Source of the DNA: Sandaracinaceae bacterium
GTDB taxonomy: Bacteria; Myxococcota_A; Polyangia; Polyangiales; Houyiibacteriaceae
DNA: 64,000 nucleotides
Assembly (NCBI GenBank): GCA_020633055.1
Contig: JACKEJ010000015.1
Location: 124,001-188,000, forward strand
Direction of reading: 5' to 3'
The translations under genes were made by a program, and so were the position numbers. The notes beneath the pieces were generated by a model that searched no databases, was not told the origin of the DNA, and saw only the letters and a program-made list of their open reading frames with translations. Shown here piece by piece: positions 42,548-50,303 of the stretch (the first letter of the stretch is position 1; every line of letters begins with the position of its first letter).

Positions 42548-43861
42548 TCAGCGATACCCCGCCGGGCAAGTCACCCACCCGGCCCCCTCGGTCTGCGGGA
42601 TCAAGAACACGCCCGGAGCAGCGCCAATGCTGGCGGCGGCGTCCAGCTCGCGGATCGCTTCGCGGCGGTAGCCGGGCGCTGGCGGCCCACCGGGTTGCAG
42701 GAGATGCACGGTGCGCTCGCGCACCCCCCACTCGAGTCGAATGCAGGCGTCGCCGCGTAGCGTCGCCATCAGGTGCGCGCGCTCGTGGTGCTCCACTTGG
42801 TCGCCGCGCACGCCGAGCTCGCGCCAGCGCGCTCCCACGCCCACACGGGCGATGCGGTGTGCGACGAGGCCGCGGTGCCGACCGAGGGCGACGAGCACCA
42901 CCTCGCTCGCGTAGACCACGTCCGCGTATGTGCCACGTTCGTCCCAGCGCCACTCGGTGATCCAAGCGCCGAAGTCGTTCTGCCCGAGCAAGCGCATGGG
43001 CACGGCCATGCCCAGCCCAGCGCCCCTGAGGGCGCGACGTGGTGTGCACGTCCAGGTGCCGGCTTCACGGAGGCACGCGCTCGCGGCTCCGGCGCTGTCG
43101 TCCTGCCAGTCGCTGGCAAGCACGGACACCAAGCTGGTCCCGTCGGCGGCGTCCACCGTGGTCACCATCAGCGCATCCCACGCGAGCGCCGGGTCCGGCG
43201 CGACAGGGGCACTCCGAGGGGGCTCGACGCCCCTCACGTGAATGTCCGCCGAGCCGGGGGGATGCACCAGCCCGGTGACGTCGCCACCGGCGTGCTCGAG
43301 CCACCTCGCGATGCGCGTGACGGCCACCTCGCCGATGTAGTTGCGCACGTCCCAGCCCAGCACGGGTCCCTCCGCGTCGACGGACAGCTCGGCGGTCACG
43401 GGCCCTCCCGGCGTCGCCACCTGGAACACCAGCTCCGCGCTCGGCCCGGTCCACGTCACGGAGAGCACGCTCTCGGGCACAGCCCACGCAGGCACACACC
43501 CCGCGGCGGGCGTGGCATCGTCGCAGGTGACCCCGGGCTCGGGCGCACACAGCAGCTGCGCCGTCGCCGTGAGGGCTTCACGCGTGCGCTCCCACACGTC
43601 GTCGAGCGCATCCCCCGGCTCAGCCGGGAGCTCACCCACAAGGCGGAACTCGGGCGCGATCACAAAGCAGCCCACCCGCTGGCCAGCCCGGAGCCCGCGA
43701 GGGCTCGCTAGTGGCTCCGTTGGCTCTGGCGACGCGAGGGGCTCGGGAGTCGCCGCGAGCGGCACGGAAGGTTGGACGACAGGCGCGCTGGACCCGCACG
43801 CGACGGTGAGCGCGAGGAGCGGGTAGACCGGTAGGCGCCAGAGGTGACGAGGCCAGTGCAT
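42548..43861 (-). CDS. Hypothetical lipoprotein, intact parent of truncated copy
   Basis: The product is 437 aa from ATG 43859-43861 with a lipobox LTVAC (about residue 22) and a Pro/Thr/Glu linker. The body is beta-rich with several Cys (GCFVIAPEF, LLCAPEPGVTCDDATP, CTPRR) and ends in GWVTCPAGYR. The last 120 codons are duplicated as a headless fragment at 57593-57952. Function unknown. Confidence 0.65.
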   Translation of the reverse strand: MHWPRHLWRLPVYPLLALTVACGSSAPVVQPSVPLAATPEPLASPEPTEPLASPRGLRAGQRVGCFVIAPEFRLVGELPAEPGDALDDVWERTREALTATAQLLCAPEPGVTCDDATPAAGCVPAWAVPESVLSVTWTGPSAELVFQVATPGGPVTAELSVDAEGPVLGWDVRNYIGEVAVTRIARWLEHAGGDVTGLVHPPGSADIHVRGVEPPRSAPVAPDPALAWDALMVTTVDAADGTSLVSVLASDWQDDSAGAASACLREAGTWTCTPRRALRGAGLGMAVPMRLLGQNDFGAWITEWRWDERGTYADVVYASEVVLVALGRHRGLVAHRIARVGVGARWRELGVRGDQVEHHERAHLMATLRGDACIRLEWGVRERTVHLLQPGGPPAPGYRREAIRELDAAASIGAAPGVFLIPQTEGAGWVTCPAGYR

Positions 43862-43910
43862 GGGAGCGGGTTGACGAGCGAGGAAGGAGCGTACTCCAGT
43901 GCGCGCAGGA

Positions 43911-44009
43911 CTATTCCAGCGGCGACGGCTCATGCGGGAGGATGGTGTCGCGGAGCGTGAGGGGAAACAGCACGTTGGCGTGGACCACCACGATGGGAGC
44001 GGATGCCAT
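43911..44009 (-). pseudogene. PIN-domain toxin remnant (32 codons)
   Basis: The ATG (44007-44009) starts MASAPIVVVHANVLFPLTLR, the first strand and helix of a PIN nuclease (usual pattern VVVDANVLFPL.LRD). The first catalytic Asp is His here, and the frame ends after 32 codons where a PIN protein needs about 130-200. It follows a HTH gene at the distance expected for the toxin of an antitoxin-PIN pair. The toxin is dead. Confidence 0.72.
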
Positions 44010-44030
44010 GAGGCTAGAGACCGCCTGCGG

Positions 44031-44408
44031 CTACGTTCCCTCGGCGTCGTACCCCCCGAAGTCCTGCGTCAGCTGCGACAGCTCGCGGAGGCCAGCGCGG
44101 CGGTTCTTGTCGCGCTGCGTCTTAAACGCCAGCACGTCCTCCACCCGCAACCGCCGATGCTTCCCCGTCTTGCGGCAGGCGATGCGACCCTCGTCGAGCA
44201 GGCGCACCAAGTACTGACGGGACACGTTGAGCAGGTCCGCCGCCTGCTGGGTGGTCAGCTCGCGACCCATGGGCACCACGGCCACCGAGTCGCCACGCGC
44301 GAGCACCTCGACCACGCGCGTGGGCACATGGAACACCGCGTCGGGTATGGCGACGCTCTCGCCCTGTGGACCAACGAGGCGACACGCGGGGGCGGCCCGC
44401 GTATGCAC
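44031..44408 (-). CDS. HTH (excisionase-type) DNA-binding protein, orphan antitoxin
   Basis: The product is 125 aa with a GTG start. The N-terminal half resembles the short strand-rich segment found in HTH antitoxins of PIN modules (IPDAVFHVPTRVVEVLARGD). Residues 50-95 are an excisionase/MerR-type HTH (LTTQQAADLLNVSRQYLVRL, KTGKHRRLRVEDVLAF). It should bind its own promoter and, in an intact system, a PIN toxin. Only the first 32 codons of that toxin remain downstream. Confidence 0.82.
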   Translation of the reverse strand: MHTRAAPACRLVGPQGESVAIPDAVFHVPTRVVEVLARGDSVAVVPMGRELTTQQAADLLNVSRQYLVRLLDEGRIACRKTGKHRRLRVEDVLAFKTQRDKNRRAGLRELSQLTQDFGGYDAEGT

Positions 44409-44441
44409 GGCGCACGCGTGTCGAGGCCGGAGCCCCCGCTG

Positions 44442-45431
44442 TCAGCCCTGCCGCAAGAAGCGGTCGACTGCCTCGGCAACGTCACCGGGGGAGCCGGTGG
44501 CGAAGCCCGTCAGCGAGCCACCAGCGACCTCGAACCGCGCGGTCTCGCCCTGGCAGTTCTCGATCTCGACGAAGCCGCCGGGGTTGGCCTTGGCCAGCGC
44601 CGCGAGCAGGTTGAGCGGGCTGTGGTTGTACACGAGCAACCTCTTGTCGCTCTTGGCCCCTGGGCGACAATCGAAGCGCGCACGGTAGGCTGGAAAAGGG
44701 ACACGGTCCCAGCGCGTGAAGCGCAGACCGTCACACCGGGCCATGGCGACCGCTACGCCGTCTTGGTCGCCGAACTCGCAGCTCCAACCCGGGAACGCGA
44801 GGCTGACGCTGCGCTCGATGCTGGGCTGAACCTGCAGGTTGTGGAGCGGCCCGAGCACCCACACGGTGTCGAAGCCCAGCTGTCCGTCACCTCGCGGGAT
44901 GGGCTCGATCGGGAACCCGCGCACGCCCTCGACGGCGAGCACCTCGTCGCGGGCCTCGATCAGCGCGCCGAGCACCTGCGCGCGTACCCCTGGGTCGATG
45001 GGCTTGATGGCCGAGCCGTCGTGGGACCAGCCGTTGGGGACCTTGATGCGCAGCTCGACGGCCCGTGTCCCCGCGTCGGAACAGACGAGGTGCCACTCCA
45101 TCACGTTGACAAGCTCGGTCCAACGGTGACAGGGCGCGACGCCGACGGAGAACTCGTACGTCGAGGCCTTGCCCTGGTTGGCCGCGAGGACCGCGAGCAC
45201 GTTCGCGGAGGGGTCCCAGACCCGCCAGGGCGTGCCGCCTTCGATCTCGACCCAGCCCGTTTTCTTCAGCTTTCGGGCGCGCTTCTCCGCCTCCTTGATG
45301 GCCATCGCGTGGTCGTCCCACACGGACTTGGCGCCGCTACGGAGGGTTCGTAGGTGGGGACCGACGACCTCGATGGCGTCCTCCGTGCCGCCCTCGCGGT
45401 AAACGAACCTACGGACGATGGGCGTGACCAT
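44442..45431 (-). CDS. WGR-like domain protein
   Basis: The product is 329 aa from ATG 45429-45431. The first 75 residues follow the WGR module pattern: RRFVYREGGTEDAIEVVGP, RSGAKSVWDDHAMAIKEAEK, LKKTGWVEIEG, although the Trp-Gly-Arg itself is replaced. The rest (80-329) is a beta-rich domain with a repeated 'FVEIENC/WRVWDPS' element and conserved His/Trp. WGR domains bind nucleic acid ends or proteins and occur with DUF4132 proteins, one of which is encoded at 25265. Function unknown. Confidence 0.6.
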   Translation of the reverse strand: MVTPIVRRFVYREGGTEDAIEVVGPHLRTLRSGAKSVWDDHAMAIKEAEKRARKLKKTGWVEIEGGTPWRVWDPSANVLAVLAANQGKASTYEFSVGVAPCHRWTELVNVMEWHLVCSDAGTRAVELRIKVPNGWSHDGSAIKPIDPGVRAQVLGALIEARDEVLAVEGVRGFPIEPIPRGDGQLGFDTVWVLGPLHNLQVQPSIERSVSLAFPGWSCEFGDQDGVAVAMARCDGLRFTRWDRVPFPAYRARFDCRPGAKSDKRLLVYNHSPLNLLAALAKANPGGFVEIENCQGETARFEVAGGSLTGFATGSPGDVAEAVDRFLRQG

Positions 45432-45498
45432 GCGGGGGTGAGGATGGCGCGTTCCGGTCTTGGTCTCAAGACCCCGGTCGTCCATCCACCCGCCTCCG

Positions 45499-46857
45499 TC
45501 AACCAGGTGCGTCGTCGACGCCTCGCGCCACCAGAAGCGCGACGAGCTCGTCGGCGCGAGCGCCGTCCCGCGCGGTCATCAGCAGCTCGCCACCGCACTC
45601 CGCGAGGTCGGTGTCGAGGTCCCCCGTCAGGAGCAGCTCGACGACCTCGACGGACGAGCGCCTCATCGCCCTCTGCAGCGCGTCGTTGGTGACCCGCGCG
45701 TTTCGAGCGAGGATCGCCGCGACGACACCCGGGGACCCGGCATCGGCCCTCATGACGTAGTGACCCAGCAGCGAGTCCGGGACCGCGTGCGCCGTCTCGA
45801 TGACAGAGATCAGCGCCGGGGTCGCCTGGTCGCCATGGAGCTGAGAGCCGACGGTCGCGAGTTGCTCCTCGGTCAAGCGGCAGCCCTGGTCCAAGAGGAA
45901 CCTCACGCCGTCAGACGCCTCGGGCCGGTCGCTGCGGAGGAGAGCGATGAGCGCCTCGGGCATTCCCCGTCGGGCACCGGCTCGAACGAGCATCGTGACC
46001 TTCTCCAGAGGGTACGCCCAGTGGGCAGCGGCGGACTCGAGCAAGCGGCCGTCCCAGTCCGCGAGCGGCGTCTCGACGGCCCCTCCGAGCACCGCGCGGA
46101 CGCACCACGGCTCGTCATACCGCACGGCATACAAGAGCGCGTCGTCGGTGACGCGGTCGTTGGCGTCGAGGAGGGCGGCCACGACGGCGGGCCGCGACCC
46201 TCGGATGCGCAGATAGGCCTCGAGCGCCGTCGATGGCACGGACCCTCCGGACGCCCTCCATCGCTCGATGAGCGCCACGTCGACCCTGGTGTTGATACAC
46301 GCTAGGGGGTGGAGCCCCCCCTCTGGGGGCTCCGTGGCGGCGCCGAGGTCGAGGAGCTCCGCCAGGCTCTGGACGTCCCCGGCGGCGATGGCCAACGCCA
46401 GCGGCGCGTCGGCGGTGCCTGCATCGGCGTCGACGCCCCTGCGACCTTGGCGGATGGGCACCATGTAGTGCTCACTGGCGTGCGACAGGCAGAGCTTCGC
46501 CTGACGGTCCCGCCGCGCCTTGGCGCTGGCTCGCTCGTTCCGTGCGCGTTCCGCGAAGGGACGCAAGCGGTGCGCCAACAAGAGGTAGGCAATCCACACC
46601 GCCTGAGAGACGACCACGACGCCGACGGCGCCCCCGATGGCGGTCACCGGCCACCACCCCGTGCGCAGACCCAGGGCGACCCAGAGCGCGCCGTGCACGC
46701 CGGACGCCGCCACCAGGTACATCCACCACCCGAACGCCGCTTGGGGGGGAGTTCGATGTCCCACCTTCGCGAACGCGAGCCGCCACACCGCGACGCCGCT
46801 ACCCACCCACGCCAGAACCAAGAGCGCGTCCACGACCCTCCCGACGACGTTGACCAT
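45499..46857 (-). CDS. Membrane protein with ankyrin-like repeats
   Basis: The product is 452 aa. Three N-terminal transmembrane helices (about 9-27, 42-63, 72-93) are followed by a basic linker. About seven ankyrin-type helical repeats cover 140-450 (PLALAIAAGDVQSLAELLDL, LLYAVRYDEPWCVRAVLGG, LQRAMRRSSVEVVELLLTG). The repeats would face the cytoplasm and bind a protein partner. It may be co-transcribed with the WGR-like gene 67 bp downstream. Confidence 0.78.
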   Translation of the reverse strand: MVNVVGRVVDALLVLAWVGSGVAVWRLAFAKVGHRTPPQAAFGWWMYLVAASGVHGALWVALGLRTGWWPVTAIGGAVGVVVVSQAVWIAYLLLAHRLRPFAERARNERASAKARRDRQAKLCLSHASEHYMVPIRQGRRGVDADAGTADAPLALAIAAGDVQSLAELLDLGAATEPPEGGLHPLACINTRVDVALIERWRASGGSVPSTALEAYLRIRGSRPAVVAALLDANDRVTDDALLYAVRYDEPWCVRAVLGGAVETPLADWDGRLLESAAAHWAYPLEKVTMLVRAGARRGMPEALIALLRSDRPEASDGVRFLLDQGCRLTEEQLATVGSQLHGDQATPALISVIETAHAVPDSLLGHYVMRADAGSPGVVAAILARNARVTNDALQRAMRRSSVEVVELLLTGDLDTDLAECGGELLMTARDGARADELVALLVARGVDDAPG

Positions 46858-47000
46858 CCGCCCAGCCTATCACCGAGGCGACGACCACGGTCAGGGCGCC
46901 GGCACGACTACCCGGAGCGATCTCACGGGCGGGTTGTGGGTGGGGTCGGTCGGTGGCCAAGCTACGGTGCTCTGCGCGAAGCTCCTTCTACCACGCGCGC

Positions 47001-47075
47001 GGGCATCGTCCGCCCGACCGGGTTCAGCCCTCCGAGTTCTCGGGAGGGACAGCTTGATTGAGTTCAGCTCCGCGG
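47001..47075. repeat. Intergenic repeat, copy 1
   Basis: GGGCATCGTCCGCCCGACCG followed by GGTTCAGCCCTC and, 30 bases on, CAGCTCCGCGG. A diverged copy with the same order occurs at 47870-47940. It contains no gene. Confidence 0.6.
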
Positions 47076-47077
47076 CA

Positions 47078-47389
47078 TCACGTGGGCGCCGCGGGGTCGA
47101 GCGCGTGCAGGCGCACGTCGCGCCGGTCCCACACCTGGACGCATTCGCTCGCTACGTCCGCGCCGGCGCGGGGTTCCCAGTGGTAGTGATAGTGACCAAC
47201 CCACTCCGTGATGACCTGGACGCTTGCATGCTCCCAGGAGAGTTGGCGCAGGAGTGCCTCGAACTTCGCCAGCCACTCGTCGATGTCGTCGTGCAGGCTG
47301 CTGAACGAACCCCCGAAGAAGAGCACCCGTCCCCGATAGGTCGTCACCAACGGTCCGTCGGCTTGCACCTCGGGTGAGCGCGAGAACAT
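47078..47389 (-). CDS. Small hypothetical protein
   Basis: The product is 103 aa from ATG 47387-47389. It reads as one alpha/beta domain: TTYRGRVLFFGGSFSSLHDD, IDEWLAKFEALLRQL, and an aromatic strand VQVITEWVGHYHYHWEP, ending DVRLHALDP. It has no signal peptide. The size and style fit orphan immunity-type proteins; the family is not recognised. Confidence 0.55.
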   Translation of the reverse strand: MFSRSPEVQADGPLVTTYRGRVLFFGGSFSSLHDDIDEWLAKFEALLRQLSWEHASVQVITEWVGHYHYHWEPRAGADVASECVQVWDRRDVRLHALDPAAPT

Positions 47390-47461
47390 GCCTCGATCCT
47401 ACCCTGGCGCGACGCGTGCACGCTGGACGACGGGTTGGCCTGTGTGATAGGCCCTCGATCC

Positions 47462-47866
47462 ATGCAAGGACTCGTGAAGAGGGTAATCGTGCTGGTGTGG
47501 GCGGCTTGTGGTTTGGTCGCCGGGTGCGGCCCCTACTCTGGGATTCAGCATACCTTCGTCGACATGCACCCCACCTGCCCGGTCGAACGGACGACGCGGT
47601 CCACGCCGTTCGAGCATGTGACGCGCGTCGAAGGCTGTGGTGAGGTGGAAGACTGGCACCTCGAGCTCGACCCCTCGATTCCGATCGATTGGGTGCTCGC
47701 CTCGGACGTGCGAGGCCGCGCAGCCATTGAGATGGAGTGTGACGCCAGCGCACTGGCGGTGACCACCGTGGCCCACAGGCAGATCGGGGTTGTGGGATGC
47801 GGCCAGCGCGCCATTTATCTCCTGGTCGACGGGCTCTGGGTGGCGAACTCGATATCGTCGCGCTAG
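47462..47866 (+). CDS. Small hypothetical lipoprotein
   Basis: The product is 134 aa from ATG 47462 with signal peptide and lipobox LVAGC (about residue 22). The mature protein has four further Cys (TCPVE, GCGE, MECD, GCGQ), enough for two disulfides, and short strands. It lies between the two copies of an intergenic repeat. Function unknown. Confidence 0.65.
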   Translation: MQGLVKRVIVLVWAACGLVAGCGPYSGIQHTFVDMHPTCPVERTTRSTPFEHVTRVEGCGEVEDWHLELDPSIPIDWVLASDVRGRAAIEMECDASALAVTTVAHRQIGVVGCGQRAIYLLVDGLWVANSISSR

Positions 47867-47869
47867 CCG

Positions 47870-47940
47870 GGCATCGTCCCGCCCGACGGGGTTCAGCCCT
47901 CAACGTTCTTCGCACGGACTGCCGGTGTACAGCTCCGCGG
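47870..47940. repeat. Intergenic repeat, copy 2
   Basis: GGCATCGTCCCGCCCGACGG, GGTTCAGCCCTC and, after a variable part, CAGCTCCGCGG match copy 1 at 47001-47075 in the same orientation. It fills the space between the lipoprotein stop and the YwqG gene. Confidence 0.6.
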
Positions 47941-47956
47941 TGGTAGAACGCTCGCC

Positions 47957-48733
47957 ATGGGCCTCTTCGACTGGTGGAAGCGCAAGGACACCCCACCCAC
48001 GCCGGCGTCAACTCCCACGGCCCGCGCAAACGAACGCGCCGAGGTGGAGGATCTGCCCGCCGAGCTCCAGCACCTCCCACGCAGGCCCGCGTGGTTGCCA
48101 GAGACCATCGACGGTGCCGGCGAACCGCGAGGGAGCCGCATCGGTGGGCACGCGTTCATCCCCGCTGGCGAAGACCACCCCGCCTGCGGTGTCTGTGGCC
48201 AGCCACTGCACCTGGTGGTTCAGCTCAACTCGGCCGAGCTGCCCACGGCGGTGTCTGCCTGGACGGGGCCCGGCATCTTCCAGATGTTCTACTGCCTCTC
48301 CGAGTGCGAGCTCGAGGCCGACGGGTGGGCCCCCTACTCGCGCGTGCATTGCGCCCGGCGCGTGGACCTGGACGCCCCCGGACAGCTGACCACCACGGGA
48401 CCGAGCGTCCCCGCGAAGGCCATCGTCGCGTGGCGCGAGCTGGACGACCTGCCCCACCAGGAGGAGTGGCCCACGGCCATGGTCGACGAGCTGGAGACCG
48501 CCTGTGAGCTGGCCGAGCGCCCGCTCGCTGGCGACAAGCTGGCCGGCTGGCCCTACTGGGTGCAAGGGCCGGAGTACCCGCAGTGCAAGCTCTGCGGAGC
48601 GGCGATGCGTGTGCTGTTCCAGGTGGACAGCGAGCACAACCTCGCATGGATGTGGGGCGACGCGGGCTGCGCCCAGCTGAGCGTGTGCGAGGAGCACCGC
48701 GACCAGCTGGCGTTCGGATGGGCCTGCTGCTGA
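47957..48733 (+). CDS. YwqG-like (DUF1963) family protein
   Basis: The product is 258 aa from ATG 47957. It has the DUF1963 pattern: HPACGVCGQPLHLVVQLN with a CxxC, a middle of strands, then KLAGWPYWVQGPEYPQCKLCG (20-residue limit respected by quoting only KLAGWPYWVQGPEYPQC), VLFQVDSE, and a closing CEEHRDQLAFGWACC. The two CxxC pairs may hold Zn. DUF1963/YwqG proteins are often immunity proteins of polymorphic toxin systems; no toxin is seen here. Confidence 0.82.
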   Translation: MGLFDWWKRKDTPPTPASTPTARANERAEVEDLPAELQHLPRRPAWLPETIDGAGEPRGSRIGGHAFIPAGEDHPACGVCGQPLHLVVQLNSAELPTAVSAWTGPGIFQMFYCLSECELEADGWAPYSRVHCARRVDLDAPGQLTTTGPSVPAKAIVAWRELDDLPHQEEWPTAMVDELETACELAERPLAGDKLAGWPYWVQGPEYPQCKLCGAAMRVLFQVDSEHNLAWMWGDAGCAQLSVCEEHRDQLAFGWACC

Positions 48734-48848
48734 GGCGAGACCTTCGAAGGCAATGAGACTCCGGGTTGCCTCCGAGGACCGCGGGACCATGCTCTCGAAC
48801 GCCCGACCCGGCTCGACACTCGAACGACGCTTCGCTAACCTCGCGACC

Positions 48849-49421
48849 ATGAGGCGCGATGCATTGGGGAGACGGGAGCTTGCCCTGGCAATGGTCTGGC
48901 TGGCGATCGGATGCGGAGGCGGCAGCGATCCTGGACCCGGGGATATCGGCGTCTACGACCTAGGCCCCGACGACCCGCGCCCTATCGACCTGGGCCCCGA
49001 ACCCTATGCGTGCGAAGAAGATTTCGTGTGGGACCACGACTCGGACTCTACGACTGTGTGCATCCCCTGGTCCCCTTGTCCTGTCGGCACTGCGGTCCTC
49101 GACGACGGCAGCGACGTGACGGATCGTTCGTGCGCAACGTGCGGGGTCGGCACCTTCAGCGACTCCATCAACGCAGCGGCGTGCGCTCCTTGGAGAACGT
49201 GCGGCCCTGGGTCCTTCGAAGCCAACGTGGGAGATGTCGACCACGACCGCGAGTGTGGAAGTTGCGCGTCGGGATCCTTCACCTCCACGTCGAACGCCGC
49301 GGCCTGTGCCCAATGGACGGATTGCGTCGCCGGCGAGTACGTCGCGGTACCCGGCAGCCGAAGCGCGGACCGCGTCTGCGCGACATGCGCACCCGGCACC
49401 TACACGGTATCCCCTCCGTGA
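48849..49421 (+). pseudogene. Cys-rich/SBBP lipoprotein gene, 5' part, cut by IS66
   Basis: The frame starts at ATG 48849 with a signal peptide and lipobox AIGC, an Asp/Pro linker, then Cys-rich repeats of about 40 residues (CVPW-type: CGVGTFSDSINAAACAPW, CGSCASGSFTSTSNAAAC). It now ends at TGA 49419-49421, inside the left repeat of an IS66 element. Removing the element and one target repeat joins base 49406 to 52087 in frame (TYT then SGPNRAEC) and restores a protein of about 719 aa. Confidence 0.88.
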
Positions 49422-49436
49422 TCGACGTCTGAAAGG
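49407..49436 (+). repeat. Left inverted repeat of IS66 element
   Basis: GTATCCCCTCCGTGATCGAC and ten further bases; 26 of 30 match the right end reversed. Confidence 0.88.
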
Positions 49437-49474
49437 ACCTGGACGATGGGCTGTGGGTGGGCTGACCTCAGCGG

Positions 49475-49885
49475 ATGTCAAAGCAAGCAGGTTCGCAGGG
49501 TCGAGGTAGTTCAGGGCGAGGTGGCTGGCGGCGTTGGACGCCGGAGGATGGGGCGGACGCGGTCGCTCGGTGGCGCGCGTCTGGGCTGACGGCGAAGGAG
49601 TTCGCGGCGCAGGAGGGGGTGTCTGCGCAGCGGCTCCATCGGTGGTCGAAGCAGCAGGTCGACACGAGCTCGCCGCCATTGTCGACACCGTCCCCGAAGC
49701 CGCCGCAGGCGCGGGGCACGGCGGTGCCGTTCGTGCGGGTCGCGACGCCGGCGGCGTCGGCGACGAGCATCGGCACCCTGCGGGTGGAGCACCTTGGGGT
49801 GTCGGTGGTGGTGCGGGAGGATCTCCCGGTGGCGCGGCTGGCGGACGTGGTGCACGCCCTGCGCGCCGGGGCGTCACGTTGCTGA
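49475..49885 (+). CDS. tnpA: IS66 accessory protein TnpA-like
   Basis: The product is 136 aa. It has an HTH-type N-terminus (WTPEDGADAVARWRASGLTA, KEFAAQEGVSAQRLHRWSKQ) typical of the first IS66 protein, a Pro/Ser linker, and a short C-terminal strand-helix unit (LVARLADVVHALRAG-like). It helps transposition, probably by DNA binding. Its stop overlaps the start region of the second gene. Confidence 0.85.
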   Translation: MSKQAGSQGRGSSGRGGWRRWTPEDGADAVARWRASGLTAKEFAAQEGVSAQRLHRWSKQQVDTSSPPLSTPSPKPPQARGTAVPFVRVATPAASATSIGTLRVEHLGVSVVVREDLPVARLADVVHALRAGASRC

Positions 49886-50241
49886 CGCTGCCACCGGGGG
49901 TGCGGCTCTACCTGGCGACGGTGCCTGTGGACGGGCGCAAGGGTATCGACGGGCTCTCGAACGTGGTGCGGCACGCGTTCGGTGCGGACCCGTTGTCGGG
50001 CTCGATGTTCGTGTTCTTCTCGAAGAGGCGTGACCGGGTGCGGGTGCTGTATTGGGACCGCGACGGGTACGTGCTGGTGACGAAGCGTCTGGAGGTGGGG
50101 CGGTACCGCCTGAGCTATGCGGAGGATCCCCACGCCCCGGTCGAGGTGGAGGCCGCGGAGCTGCTCCTGCTGCTGGAGGGCATCGACGTGTCGACGGCGC
50201 CGCGGCGACGTCGTTGGTCGCCGACGCCGGCTGGTGGCTGA
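49879..50241 (+). CDS. tnpB: IS66 Orf2 protein TnpB
   Basis: The product is 120 aa from TTG 49879 (or CTG 49882), overlapping the previous gene by seven bases. It has the IS66 Orf2 signature: LPPGVRLYLATVPVDGRKGI, HAFGADPLSGSMFVFFSKRR, and LYWDRDGYVLVTKRLEVGRY. The protein is needed for transposition by an unclear mechanism. Normal length for the family. Confidence 0.9.
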   Translation: MLTLPPGVRLYLATVPVDGRKGIDGLSNVVRHAFGADPLSGSMFVFFSKRRDRVRVLYWDRDGYVLVTKRLEVGRYRLSYAEDPHAPVEVEAAELLLLLEGIDVSTAPRRRRWSPTPAGG

Positions 50242-50303
50242 AAAAGCGCAGAGGATTCTCGGCGCCGGGAATTTTGTCAGACGAGCCTTGTTTCTAAAGC
50301 TCG

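Larger units (their letters stand above)
39848..42907. repeat. Segmental duplication, copy A (about 3.06 kb)
   Basis: This segment matches 53742-57952 in the same orientation, apart from the IS3 element and the 128-bp deletion in the other copy. It contains a secreted-protein gene, a P-loop kinase gene, a second secreted-protein gene and the 3' part of a lipoprotein gene. The middle (kinase) is essentially identical, while both flanks carry scattered substitutions. The left edge starts CATCAGCACC; the right edge ends at CACCACCTCGCT. Confidence 0.9.
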
